Source of the DNA: JAJDTQ01 sp963422385
GTDB lineage: Bacteria; Desulfobacterota; Binatia; UBA9968; JAJDTQ01
DNA length: 64,000 nt
Reading direction: 5' to 3'
NCBI GenBank assembly: GCA_963422385.1
Contig: OY729432.1
Location: 2,108,001 to 2,172,000 of the forward strand
Under the pieces are notes generated by a model. That model saw only the letters and a program-made list of their open reading frames with translations, had not been told where the DNA came from and did no database searches. Shown here piece after piece: positions 9,235-16,947 of the stretch. The position numbers and the translations under genes were made by a program. The stretch's first letter is position 1, and every line of letters begins with the position of its first letter.

Positions 9235-9756
9235 ATGAACACGGTTCTTTCCATTCCGAGCGACAAATCTTCGACTTTGATTTACGGCATTTCCAGGTGC
9301 GACGATTACGGAAGCAACTACTTCGACGGATATTCAATTCCTGGTGAGACTGTCGTCGCCTCGCCCCTGTGGCTCGGTGAGTTTCGTCCGGTAGCAGATA
9401 AAACTATTTGTGATTCGACGGGGCTTTTTAGTGAGCTTGACAGAGTTGCCCCGGTAGATACAGATCATATCTTCTTGTTCATGCGCCTTGTTGACCAGTG
9501 GCACATTGAGAGGAAGTTCATGTCCTCTCTTTCCGATATAGTATCGTGCGCGTCATACACCCGGATAATAGGAATGGGAGCGCAGGCGCTTCCATTGATA
9601 CTGATCCAAATGAAGAACGAGGGTGACGACCCGGATTACTGGTTCGTCGCTCTTGAGGCCATAACGGGTCAAAACCCAGTACCAGAAGACGCTCTTGGAG
9701 ACACGGTAAAAATGGCTCAGGCATGGCTTCTTTGGGCGGCAACGAATGATGTCTGA
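9235..9756 (+). CDS. Conserved hypothetical protein, second gene of cassette
   Basis: A 173-residue protein. Its C-terminal 65 residues contain YTRIIGMGAQALPLILIQM, then PDYWFVALEAITGQNPVP and a terminal MAQAWLLWAATN. I recall this pattern (GMG-x-A-L-P-L-I-L, W-F-x-A-L, I-T-G-x-x-P-V-P) as a recurrent domain of unknown function in accessory regions. The N-terminal 90 residues have no recognisable motif. It starts one base after the preceding stop and overlaps the next gene by 11 bases. Base composition is clearly lower in GC than the surrounding metabolic genes. Its role is unknown. Confidence 0.7.
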   Translation: MNTVLSIPSDKSSTLIYGISRCDDYGSNYFDGYSIPGETVVASPLWLGEFRPVADKTICDSTGLFSELDRVAPVDTDHIFLFMRLVDQWHIERKFMSSLSDIVSCASYTRIIGMGAQALPLILIQMKNEGDDPDYWFVALEAITGQNPVPEDALGDTVKMAQAWLLWAATNDV

Positions 9757-10192
9757 TAGTCCATGGCCTTCCGAATTCCCTGATCTCGACTCCGATAACC
9801 ACCGCCTAACCAGCCCACGTTCGCGGCGCTACAATTGCATCGCTTGGGCCGCCGGTTCTACTCACCGACTTTGGTGGCCGACCAATGCTGGCTTCTGGCC
9901 GCAGGGCATTGCAAGGGAAGAAACAATAGCTGCGTTCGTAGTGGCGTTTGCAATGCTTGGATATACGGAATGTGGAGATGACACGTTCGAAGGGGGATAT
10001 GAGAAGATAGCTTTGTTTGCCAAGGCGGATTTCACTCCTACACATGCGGCGAGGCAGCTGCCCAATGGATTTTGGACTAGTAAACTCGGTCTCGAAGAGG
10101 ATATCGAGCACCGCAACGTTGAAGACGTGAATGGACCGCTCTATGGGACCCCTGTGCGTTTTATGCGACGTCGAAAGTCCACGTCTTCATAG
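9746..10192 (+). CDS. Conserved hypothetical protein (DUF7689-like), third gene of cassette
   Basis: A 148-residue protein starting at the ATG that overlaps the preceding stop by 11 bases. Recognisable conserved blocks are YNCIAWAAG near the N-terminus, then a WWP segment, FWPQG, a C-x-D-x-x-F-E-G-G-Y-E-K-I-A-L block, HAARQLPNGFWTSKLG, and DIEH. The Cys and His in these blocks, with the NCIAWA start, resemble a papain-like or cysteine-hydrolase arrangement, but that is only an impression. The family is known to me as a domain of unknown function that repeatedly follows the WLLWAATN-type gene. No signal peptide is visible. Confidence 0.7.
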   Translation: MMSDSPWPSEFPDLDSDNHRLTSPRSRRYNCIAWAAGSTHRLWWPTNAGFWPQGIAREETIAAFVVAFAMLGYTECGDDTFEGGYEKIALFAKADFTPTHAARQLPNGFWTSKLGLEEDIEHRNVEDVNGPLYGTPVRFMRRRKSTSS

Positions 10193-10609
10193 AGCGCATT
10201 CTTGGATGAAATGGCCGATCGAGCTCCCTAAGTTGCATGTCGGCGAGTTCCCCAAGTTCCAGGCCCGGCGCTCCAACGACAGCTCATTGGTGGAGGACAA
10301 GAATGCGAGGTAGTGCGCAAATACTTCGACCATGAATGTAGTTGAAGTCGGATATGATCTTCGGGGCACTGGACAAAAGTAGCCTACGCCGTCGACGATG
10401 TGGCGGCAGCACTCGTAGTCAACGCAGCCCGAGACGACCTCTGCCGCACCATCTGCGGGCTTCCCAGACGGGGTTGCAAACCGTGGCGGTCTTCGCCATG
10501 GTAGAGTTTACCGCAACTAGCCGAAACGCCTTTCCCGTGCCGTTCGCTCCTTCGTTCTCAGGCTCACTTTCTTGTTAGACAACGCTGAGTACGGGCATTG
10601 GCCTCCCGA
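10193..10609. other. Gene-free stretch after the three-gene cassette
   Basis: No convincing gene, RNA or repeat is visible here. Short open frames exist on both strands (for example 10206-10313 plus and about 10425-10560 minus) but have no ribosome site or recognisable family pattern. The stretch marks the right edge of the low-GC block before composition returns to that of the metabolic genes. Confidence 0.4.
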
Positions 10610-10638
10610 TTGACAGACGCAGCGGACAAAGATTAACT
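10610..10638 (+). promoter_or_regulatory. Candidate promoter for the 10712-15912 gene run
   Basis: Perfect TTGACA (10610-10615), a 17-base spacer and TTAACT (10633-10638). Transcription would start near 10645, leaving a leader of about 65 bases before the ATG at 10712. It is the only promoter-like sequence I see before the ThDP-enzyme gene. Confidence 0.5.
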
Positions 10639-10711
10639 AACTTGATCCTGTCGGCGGCGCGCCGAGTCCAGTGGCGCGATGGGCAAACGCCTCGGCGAAG
10701 GAAGCACCTAC

Positions 10712-12463
10712 ATGGCAAGGGTTCCCACGGACGAGCAAAGGTCCAATACGGCCGAGGACACGTTGGCCCGCAAGAGCCGGGACCGGAGCGTCGTGTCGGG
10801 CGGTCATCTGGTGGCTGCGGCGCTCAGGAACGAGGGAGTGGACACCGTCTTCACCCTGTGCGGCGGTCATATCATCGATATCTATGACGGTTGCATCGAC
10901 CACGGCATTCGCGTCATCGACGTACGGCACGAGCAGGTGGCGGCCCACGCCGCGGACGGCTACGCTCGGCAGACCGGCCGGCTGGGCTGCGTGGTTACCA
11001 CCGCCGGACCGGGCTTCACCAACGCGCTGACCGGTATCGCCACCGCGTTCCGGTCGGAGAGTCCGGTGCTTCACATCGGCGGGCAGGGCGCCCTCGCGCA
11101 GCACAAGATGGGCTCGCTCCAGGACCTGCCGCACGTGGATATCGCAGCCCCCATCACCAAGCTCTCGGCCAGCGTGCGCTCTACGGAACGCATCGCCGAC
11201 ATGGTGGCCATGGCCGCGCGCGAGTGCTTTGCCGGAGCGCCGGGTCCGAGCTACCTGGAGATCCCCCGGGACGTGCTCGACCGCGAGGTGCCGGCGGACA
11301 AGGCCACGGTGCCGGAGGCCGGCCGGTACCGTGCCTCCACCAGGTCCATCGGGGACCCCGCGGACGTAGAGAAGCTGGCCGAGCTGCTGGTGCGGTCCGA
11401 GCGCCCGGCGGTGCTGCTGGGCACGCAGGTGTGGACCTGCCGCGGGCACGAGGCGGCGACGGCCCTGTTCAAGGCGCTCAACGTGCCCTGTTACATGAAC
11501 GGGGCCGCCCGCGGCGTGCTGCCTCCCGGCGATCCTCACTATTTCAATCGCACCCGTGCCGACGCCTTCAACGAGGCCGATGTCATCGTCATCGTGGGCA
11601 CGCCGTTCGACTTCCGCATGGGTTACGGCCGGCGGCTGCGCGCCGACGCTACCGTGGTTCACATCGACATGGACTATCGCACCGTGGCCAGGAACCGCGA
11701 CGTCTCTCTGGGACTGGTGGGCGATCCCGGGGCGACCCTGAAAGCGGTGCATGCGACGGTGGGAGAACGCCCGGACAACGGCGCCGAGGGCCGCGCAGGC
11801 TGGCTCGCGCATCTCCGCGGTCTTGAGGACGAACGTACCGCGAAGCTCATGCCGCTGTTCCAGTCCGACGCCAACCCCATTCACCCCTGGCGTGTTGCCT
11901 GGGAGCTCAACGAGTTCCTCACCGAGGACACCATCTACATCGGCGACGGCGGCGACGTGGTGACCATCAGCGCCCAAGCGGTGGAGCCCCGGGCTCCCGG
12001 CAACTGGATGGACCCCGGCGCCCTCGGAGCGTTGGGCGTGGGCACGGGCTTCGCGCTGGCCTCCAAGCTGGTGAACCCGGAAAAGGAAGTCCTGTGCTAC
12101 TACGGCGACGGGTCCTTCGGCATGACCGCTTTCGACATGGAAACGGCCAACCGGTTCGGCGCTCCCTACATCGCCGTCATCGGGAACAACTCGGCCATGA
12201 ACCAGATCCGCTACGGCCAGCTCTCCAAGTACGGCGACGAACGGGGCAACGTGGGGAACCTCCTGGGCGACGTGCCGTTCTCCAGGTTCGCCGAGATGCT
12301 CGGCGGATACGGCGAGGAGGTCAAAGACTGCCGCGAGATCGGGCCCGCGCTTCGCCGGGCCAGGGAATCCGTCCGGGCCTCCGGCAAGTCGGCTGTCGTC
12401 AACGTCTGGGTGGACGCCGGTGAATGGGCCCCCGGCACCAAACGTCAGACCATGTACAAGTAA
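10712..12463 (+). CDS. ThDP-dependent enzyme, oxalyl-CoA decarboxylase / 2-hydroxyacyl-CoA lyase type
   Basis: 583 residues with the three-domain acetolactate-synthase fold. The cofactor-activating Glu lies in DVRHEQVAAHAADGYAR. GPGFTNALTGIATA and MGSLQDLPHVD follow. The C-terminal ThDP/Mg site is GDGSFGMTAFDMETAN with Asn in VIGNNSAM. PGALGALGVGTGFALA resembles oxalyl-CoA decarboxylases and hydroxyacyl-CoA lyases more than true acetolactate synthases. An ATG at 10679 would add 11 residues, but AAGGA at 10699-10703 fits the ATG at 10712. The next gene is formyl-CoA transferase-like, 12 bases away, supporting work on CoA thioesters such as oxalyl-CoA. Substrate is inferred. Confidence 0.82.
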   Translation: MARVPTDEQRSNTAEDTLARKSRDRSVVSGGHLVAAALRNEGVDTVFTLCGGHIIDIYDGCIDHGIRVIDVRHEQVAAHAADGYARQTGRLGCVVTTAGPGFTNALTGIATAFRSESPVLHIGGQGALAQHKMGSLQDLPHVDIAAPITKLSASVRSTERIADMVAMAARECFAGAPGPSYLEIPRDVLDREVPADKATVPEAGRYRASTRSIGDPADVEKLAELLVRSERPAVLLGTQVWTCRGHEAATALFKALNVPCYMNGAARGVLPPGDPHYFNRTRADAFNEADVIVIVGTPFDFRMGYGRRLRADATVVHIDMDYRTVARNRDVSLGLVGDPGATLKAVHATVGERPDNGAEGRAGWLAHLRGLEDERTAKLMPLFQSDANPIHPWRVAWELNEFLTEDTIYIGDGGDVVTISAQAVEPRAPGNWMDPGALGALGVGTGFALASKLVNPEKEVLCYYGDGSFGMTAFDMETANRFGAPYIAVIGNNSAMNQIRYGQLSKYGDERGNVGNLLGDVPFSRFAEMLGGYGEEVKDCREIGPALRRARESVRASGKSAVVNVWVDAGEWAPGTKRQTMYK

Positions 12464-12475
12464 ACAAGGCACGCC

Positions 12476-13732
12476 ATGGACAAGGCACTCTCCGGCATTC
12501 GCATCCTGGACATGACTCACGTTCAGGCAGGACCCACATCGAGTCAGCTCATGGCCTTTCTGGGCGCGGACGTGATCAAGCTCGAGTCCCCCGCGGGGGA
12601 CGCCACGCGCAAGCAGCTCCGGGACATTCCCGATGCGGACAGCCTCTACTTCACCATGCTGAACTGCAACAAGCGCTCCATCACGGTGAACCTGAAGAAT
12701 GCCCAGGGCAAGGAAGTCTTCACCCGCCTGGTGCGCACCTGTGACGTGCTGCTCGAGAACTTCGGCCCCGGCGTGCTGGACCGCCTGGGATTCGGCTGGG
12801 AGAAGGTCCACGAGTTGAACTCCCGGCTGATCATGGGCTCCATCAAGGGATTCGGTACCGAGGGCCCCTACGCCGCTTTCAAGGCCTACGAAAACGTGGC
12901 CCAGGCCATGGGCGGCGCCATGAGCACCAGCGGCACGTTCGACGGTCCTCCGGTGGTGACCGGGGCGCAGATCGGCGACTCGGGCACCGGGGTGCACTTG
13001 CTGGCAGGCATACTCGCGGCCCTGCTCCAGCGGGAGCGAACCGGGCGCGGCCAGTACGTCGAGTGCGCCATGATGGACTGCGTCATGAACCTCTGTCGCG
13101 TGAAGTTCCGGGACCATCAGCGCATCGAACGCGGTCCGCTCGCCGAGTACTCCGTGCAGGAGTTCGAGGACTTTACGCCCCGGGCGGGTAACGATTCCGG
13201 CGGCGGCCAACTCGGCAACGCGGTCCCGTGCAAGCCCGGCGGCGCCAACGACTACCTCTACGTGGTGGTGCAGGAGCACGTATGGAGCGCCCTGGCCGAG
13301 CGTATCGGCGGTGATTCGCTGGCGGCGGACCCGCGCTTCACGACCATCGACGTGCGGCGGGTCAACCAGGACGAGATGTGGCGCCTGTTGACGGAGTTCG
13401 CTCGGGACTACACCAAATGGGAGCTTATGGAGATCCTGAACGAGATCGACGTGCCCTGCGGCCCGATCATGAGCACCAGGGATCTGGCGCACGACGAGCA
13501 CGTCAGGCTCCGGGAGATGATGGTGGGAGTGGATCATCCCGAGCGGGGTCCCTGGTACAACGTGGGCTGCCCCATCAAGCTCTCGGACTCACCGGTGGAG
13601 ATCAGGCGATCCCCGTTGCTGGGCGAGCATACGGACGAGGTCCTGAGCGAAGTCCTGGGCTACGGCGCGGACGAGATTGCACAGCTCAGACGCGCCGGGG
13701 CGTTCACGCGGGAGCCGCCCGCCGTCGGATGA
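12476..13732 (+). CDS. frc: CaiB/BaiF family III CoA-transferase, formyl-CoA:oxalate type
   Basis: 418 residues, close in length and pattern to formyl-CoA transferase. It opens LSGIRILDMTHVQAGPTSSQ; SLYFTMLNCNKRSI and ENFGPGVLDRLGF follow. Asp168 in GAQIGDSGTGVHLLAG aligns with the catalytic Asp169 of the Oxalobacter enzyme, and the glycine loop DSGGGQLG corresponds to its GGGG lid. Such enzymes move CoA from formyl-CoA or succinyl-CoA to oxalate or related acids through a covalent aspartyl-CoA intermediate. It lies between the ThDP enzyme and an acyl-CoA synthetase; its TGA overlaps a possible ATG at 13729. Related carboxylates could also be the acceptor. Confidence 0.85.
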   Translation: MDKALSGIRILDMTHVQAGPTSSQLMAFLGADVIKLESPAGDATRKQLRDIPDADSLYFTMLNCNKRSITVNLKNAQGKEVFTRLVRTCDVLLENFGPGVLDRLGFGWEKVHELNSRLIMGSIKGFGTEGPYAAFKAYENVAQAMGGAMSTSGTFDGPPVVTGAQIGDSGTGVHLLAGILAALLQRERTGRGQYVECAMMDCVMNLCRVKFRDHQRIERGPLAEYSVQEFEDFTPRAGNDSGGGQLGNAVPCKPGGANDYLYVVVQEHVWSALAERIGGDSLAADPRFTTIDVRRVNQDEMWRLLTEFARDYTKWELMEILNEIDVPCGPIMSTRDLAHDEHVRLREMMVGVDHPERGPWYNVGCPIKLSDSPVEIRRSPLLGEHTDEVLSEVLGYGADEIAQLRRAGAFTREPPAVG

Positions 13733-13767
13733 CCGACAGAACCAGCGCAGACAAGGAGGCCCAAGGC

Positions 13768-15912
13768 ATGCAGGCAGGATCGAGCCGACAAGAAGAAGTC
13801 CGCGCCGTCTTGCGGGGCGCGAAGTCCGAGGGACGAACCGCGCTGTCGCCTCTGGAATGCAGCGAGGTGCTGCGGGCCTACGGCGTCCCGCTGCCGCGGG
13901 AAGGCGTGGCCCATTCCTTCTCGGAAGCAGCGGACTTGGCGGCGGACATCGGCTTCCCGGTGGTGATGAAGATCGTCTCGGAAGACATCCTGCACAAGAG
14001 CGAGGCCGGCGGCGTGCTGGTGGGGGTGGCCGACCGGGATCAGGCGGAGCGGGCATACCAGGCCCTGATGCACAACGCCCGGGCCTACAAGGCCGACGCG
14101 GTGCTGGCCGGGGTGCTGGTGCAGGGGCAGGTTTCCCGCAAGGGCGTGGAGGTCATCGTCGGCGCGGTGACCGACCCGAGCTTCGGCAAGGTGGTGGCCT
14201 TCGGGCTGGGCGGCGTGCTGGTGGAGGTGCTGCGCGACGTAACCTTCCGGCTGGCGCCGGCCGGCCGCGACGAGGCCCTTTCCATGTTGGACGGCGTGGC
14301 CGCGGCGGAGATCCTCCGGGGCGTCCGGGGCGCCGCCGCGGTGCATCGGGAAGCGCTGGCGGAGGTGATCGTCAGCGTCTCGGCGCTGGTGAGCGACTTC
14401 CCCGAGATCCGCGAGGTGGACCTCAACCCGGTGCTGGCCGACGCCGACGGCGCCACCGCGGTGGACAGCGTGATGACCGTGGACTTCACTCCGCCGCCCG
14501 AGCCGTACCGGCCGTCCCGGGACGAGATCGTCTCGGCCATGCAGCGCATCATGAACCCGGAGGCCGTGGCGGTCATAGGCGCCTCGGACGGGGAAGGGAA
14601 GATCGGCAACTCGGTGATGAAGAACATCATCAACGGCGGCTACTCCGGCGCCCTGTACCCCATCAACCCCAGGGCCGACGAGATCCTGGGCCGGAAGTGC
14701 TACAAGAGCGTCAAGGACATCCCGGAAGACGTGGACGTGGCCATTTTCGCGGTGCCGGCCAGGTTCTGCGCCGCCGCCATGACCGAGGTGGGGGAGAAGG
14801 GCATCCCCGGCGCGGTGATGATCCCGTCGGGATTCGCCGAGGTGGGCGAGAAGGAGCTGCAGCAGGAGCTGCTGGCCGAGGCGCGCAAGTACAACGTGCG
14901 CGTCATGGGCCCCAACATCTACGGTTTCTACTACACGCCGGCCAACCTCTGTGCCACGTTCTGCACGCCCTACGACGTCAAGGGCCCGGTGGCGCTGTCC
15001 TCCCAGAGCGGCGGCGTGGGCATGTCCATCATCGGCTTCAGCCGCTCAACACGGCTGGGGGTTTCGGCCATCGTCGGCCTGGGGAACAAGTCGGACCTGG
15101 ACGAGGACGACCTGCTCACCTACTTCGAGCAGGACGACAACACCCAGGTGGTGGCCATGCACGCCGAGGACCTGAAGGACGGCCGCAGCTTCTACGAGGT
15201 GGCCAAGCGGGTGTCGGCGAAGAAACCCGTGGTGATGCTGAAGGCGGGTCGGACCCGGCTCGGCGCCCGGGCCGCGGCCTCCCACACCGGCGCCCTGGCC
15301 GGCGACGACAAGGTCTACGACGACCTGCTGCGGGCCTGCGGCGTGGTCCGTGCCTACTCCCTCAACGACATGCTTCAGTTTGCTCGCGGGTTGTCCGTGC
15401 TGCCTACGCCCAAGGGCGAGGAGATCGTCATCATTACCGGCGCCGGCGGATCGGGAGTGCTCTTGTCGGACGCGGTGGTGGCCAACGGGCTTTCGCTGAT
15501 GAGGTTTCCCAAGGACCTGGACGAGGGCTTCAAGCAGTTCATTCCGCCCTTCGGGGCCTCGGGCAATCCCGTGGACATCACCGGCGGAGAGCCCCCCACC
15601 ACCTACGAGCGCACCATCCGGTTCGGCCTGGAGGACGACCGCATCCACGCCCTCATCCTGGGCTACTGGCACACCATCATCACGCCGCCCATGGTATTCG
15701 CCGAGCTCTGCGCCCGTGTCGTGCAGGAAGGCCGGGACAAGGGCATCGAGAAGCCGGTGGTGGTGTCGCTGGTGGGCGACGTCCAGGTGGAGGAGGCCTC
15801 GGAGTACCTCTACGAACGGGGCATCGTGGCCTGCCCCTACACCACCGAGCTGCCGGTGGCGATCCTGGGGGCCAAGTACCAGTGGGCGCGGGGTGCGGGG
15901 CTGCTGGGTTAG
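13768..15912 (+). CDS. ADP-forming acyl-CoA synthetase (fused beta-alpha subunits)
   Basis: 714 residues. The first 230 form an ATP-grasp domain (FPVVMKIVSEDILHKSEAGG, VGAVTDPSFGKVVAFGLGG, EVDLNPVLAD). The rest are a CoA-binding Rossmann domain (AVAVIGASDGEGKIGNSV) and a ligase domain with the phosphohistidine loop AASHTGALAGDD. The order, ATP-grasp before CoA-binding, is the reverse of many acetyl-CoA synthetases of this class but is well known. It makes ATP from acyl-CoA or activates an acid at the cost of ATP. I chose the ATG at 13768 because AAGGAGG lies 8 bases before it; an ATG at 13729 overlaps the frc stop. Substrate unknown; context suggests a product of the two upstream enzymes. Confidence 0.88.
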   Translation: MQAGSSRQEEVRAVLRGAKSEGRTALSPLECSEVLRAYGVPLPREGVAHSFSEAADLAADIGFPVVMKIVSEDILHKSEAGGVLVGVADRDQAERAYQALMHNARAYKADAVLAGVLVQGQVSRKGVEVIVGAVTDPSFGKVVAFGLGGVLVEVLRDVTFRLAPAGRDEALSMLDGVAAAEILRGVRGAAAVHREALAEVIVSVSALVSDFPEIREVDLNPVLADADGATAVDSVMTVDFTPPPEPYRPSRDEIVSAMQRIMNPEAVAVIGASDGEGKIGNSVMKNIINGGYSGALYPINPRADEILGRKCYKSVKDIPEDVDVAIFAVPARFCAAAMTEVGEKGIPGAVMIPSGFAEVGEKELQQELLAEARKYNVRVMGPNIYGFYYTPANLCATFCTPYDVKGPVALSSQSGGVGMSIIGFSRSTRLGVSAIVGLGNKSDLDEDDLLTYFEQDDNTQVVAMHAEDLKDGRSFYEVAKRVSAKKPVVMLKAGRTRLGARAAASHTGALAGDDKVYDDLLRACGVVRAYSLNDMLQFARGLSVLPTPKGEEIVIITGAGGSGVLLSDAVVANGLSLMRFPKDLDEGFKQFIPPFGASGNPVDITGGEPPTTYERTIRFGLEDDRIHALILGYWHTIITPPMVFAELCARVVQEGRDKGIEKPVVVSLVGDVQVEEASEYLYERGIVACPYTTELPVAILGAKYQWARGAGLLG

Positions 15913-15987
15913 CGCCACGTCCCCGCGTTTTCAACGACGTACAAGACGGCACCGGCCGAACTGAACAAGGAGTCATCGGAGGCCACC

Positions 15988-16947
15988 ATGGAGCGATTGC
16001 CGCGCGGAGCGAACTTTCAACGGAGTCTGATGCTGTGGCAGATCGGACTGCACGTCGCAGGGGACCCCGCCACGCCGTATTTCGGTAACCGGGACATGTG
16101 CATCTCGGTGGGGAGCGGATCGGCGGACAACTTCCGCCCCTGGCTGCGCATGTCCACGGGCTCGCCCGTCATCGCCCACGGGGTGGCCCGGGGGGACCTG
16201 GAGATGTCCATGGTCAATCCGTCGGCCTTCCTGACCCAGGCCTACCGGGGTACGGGGCTCTTCAAGGAGCCGCTGCCGCTCCGCGTTGTGGCCTGCTACC
16301 CGTCGTGGGACCGCTTCGTGTTCATGATCCATCCACGCACCGGGCTGACGTCGCTGTCGCAGATCAAGGAGCGGCAGTATCCGCTACGGCTCTCGATCCG
16401 CGAGGACGCCACCCACTCCACCCGAGTGCTGCTGGACCAGACTCTGGATATCCACGGTTTCACGCTGGCGGACCTCGAATCCTGGGGCGGCAGCCTCCAG
16501 TTCAACGGCGGGCCCGGGGACGAGCGGCGCATGGCCGCGCTCAGGGATGAGACCATCGACGCGGTTTTCGACGAGGGCCTGGTGCTCTGGTTCGACGACG
16601 CTCTGGCGCGCGGCCTGGAGCCGGTGACGCCGGACGATTTCGCCATGGAGCAGTTCAACGCTTTGGGCTGGCGTACGGTGACCATGCCTGCGGGATGCTA
16701 TCCCCACCTCAAGGCGGACCACACGTGCCTGGACTACGGGGGCTGGCCCCTCTACACCCGCGCCTCCCTGCCCGACGAGGACGTCTACAAGGTGTGCGCG
16801 GCGTTGCAGGAGCGCCAGGCCGAGATCTTCTGGGAGGACTCGTTCACCGGCATCGATCAGTTATGGAAGGATACCGAGGCCACGCCCCTGGACGTGCCGC
16901 TCCACCCCGGGGCGGAGAAGTGGTGCAAGGAGCAGGGCTACCTGTGA
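15988..16947 (+). CDS. TAXI-family (TRAP-type) solute-binding protein, no signal peptide
   Basis: 319 residues with the periplasmic-binding fold seen in TAXI/NMT1-like proteins: an early glycine-rich segment (CISVGSGSADNFRPWLRM), GVARGDLEMSMVNPSAFL, then RFVFMIHPRTGLTSLSQI. The family normally has an N-terminal export signal and binds small organic acids for uptake. Here the N-terminus is MERLPRGANFQRSLMLWQI with no positively charged start plus long hydrophobic core. GGAGG at 15977-15981 confirms the ATG. No TRAP permease is near. It may be cytoplasmic and act as a sensor or binding partner. Its TGA overlaps the amidase start by one base. Confidence 0.65.
   Translation: MERLPRGANFQRSLMLWQIGLHVAGDPATPYFGNRDMCISVGSGSADNFRPWLRMSTGSPVIAHGVARGDLEMSMVNPSAFLTQAYRGTGLFKEPLPLRVVACYPSWDRFVFMIHPRTGLTSLSQIKERQYPLRLSIREDATHSTRVLLDQTLDIHGFTLADLESWGGSLQFNGGPGDERRMAALRDETIDAVFDEGLVLWFDDALARGLEPVTPDDFAMEQFNALGWRTVTMPAGCYPHLKADHTCLDYGGWPLYTRASLPDEDVYKVCAALQERQAEIFWEDSFTGIDQLWKDTEATPLDVPLHPGAEKWCKEQGYL

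Noticed and set aside
10193..10609. Small genes at 10206-10313 and on the minus strand near 10425-10560
   Set aside because: They have no ribosome site and no recognisable pattern, and lie in a block of mixed composition.
10637..13537. A 966-codon antisense frame over the ThDP-enzyme and frc genes
   Set aside because: It lies opposite two clear enzymes, has no family motif and is rich in His, Arg, Gly and Val, the usual result of GC-rich codon use read in reverse.
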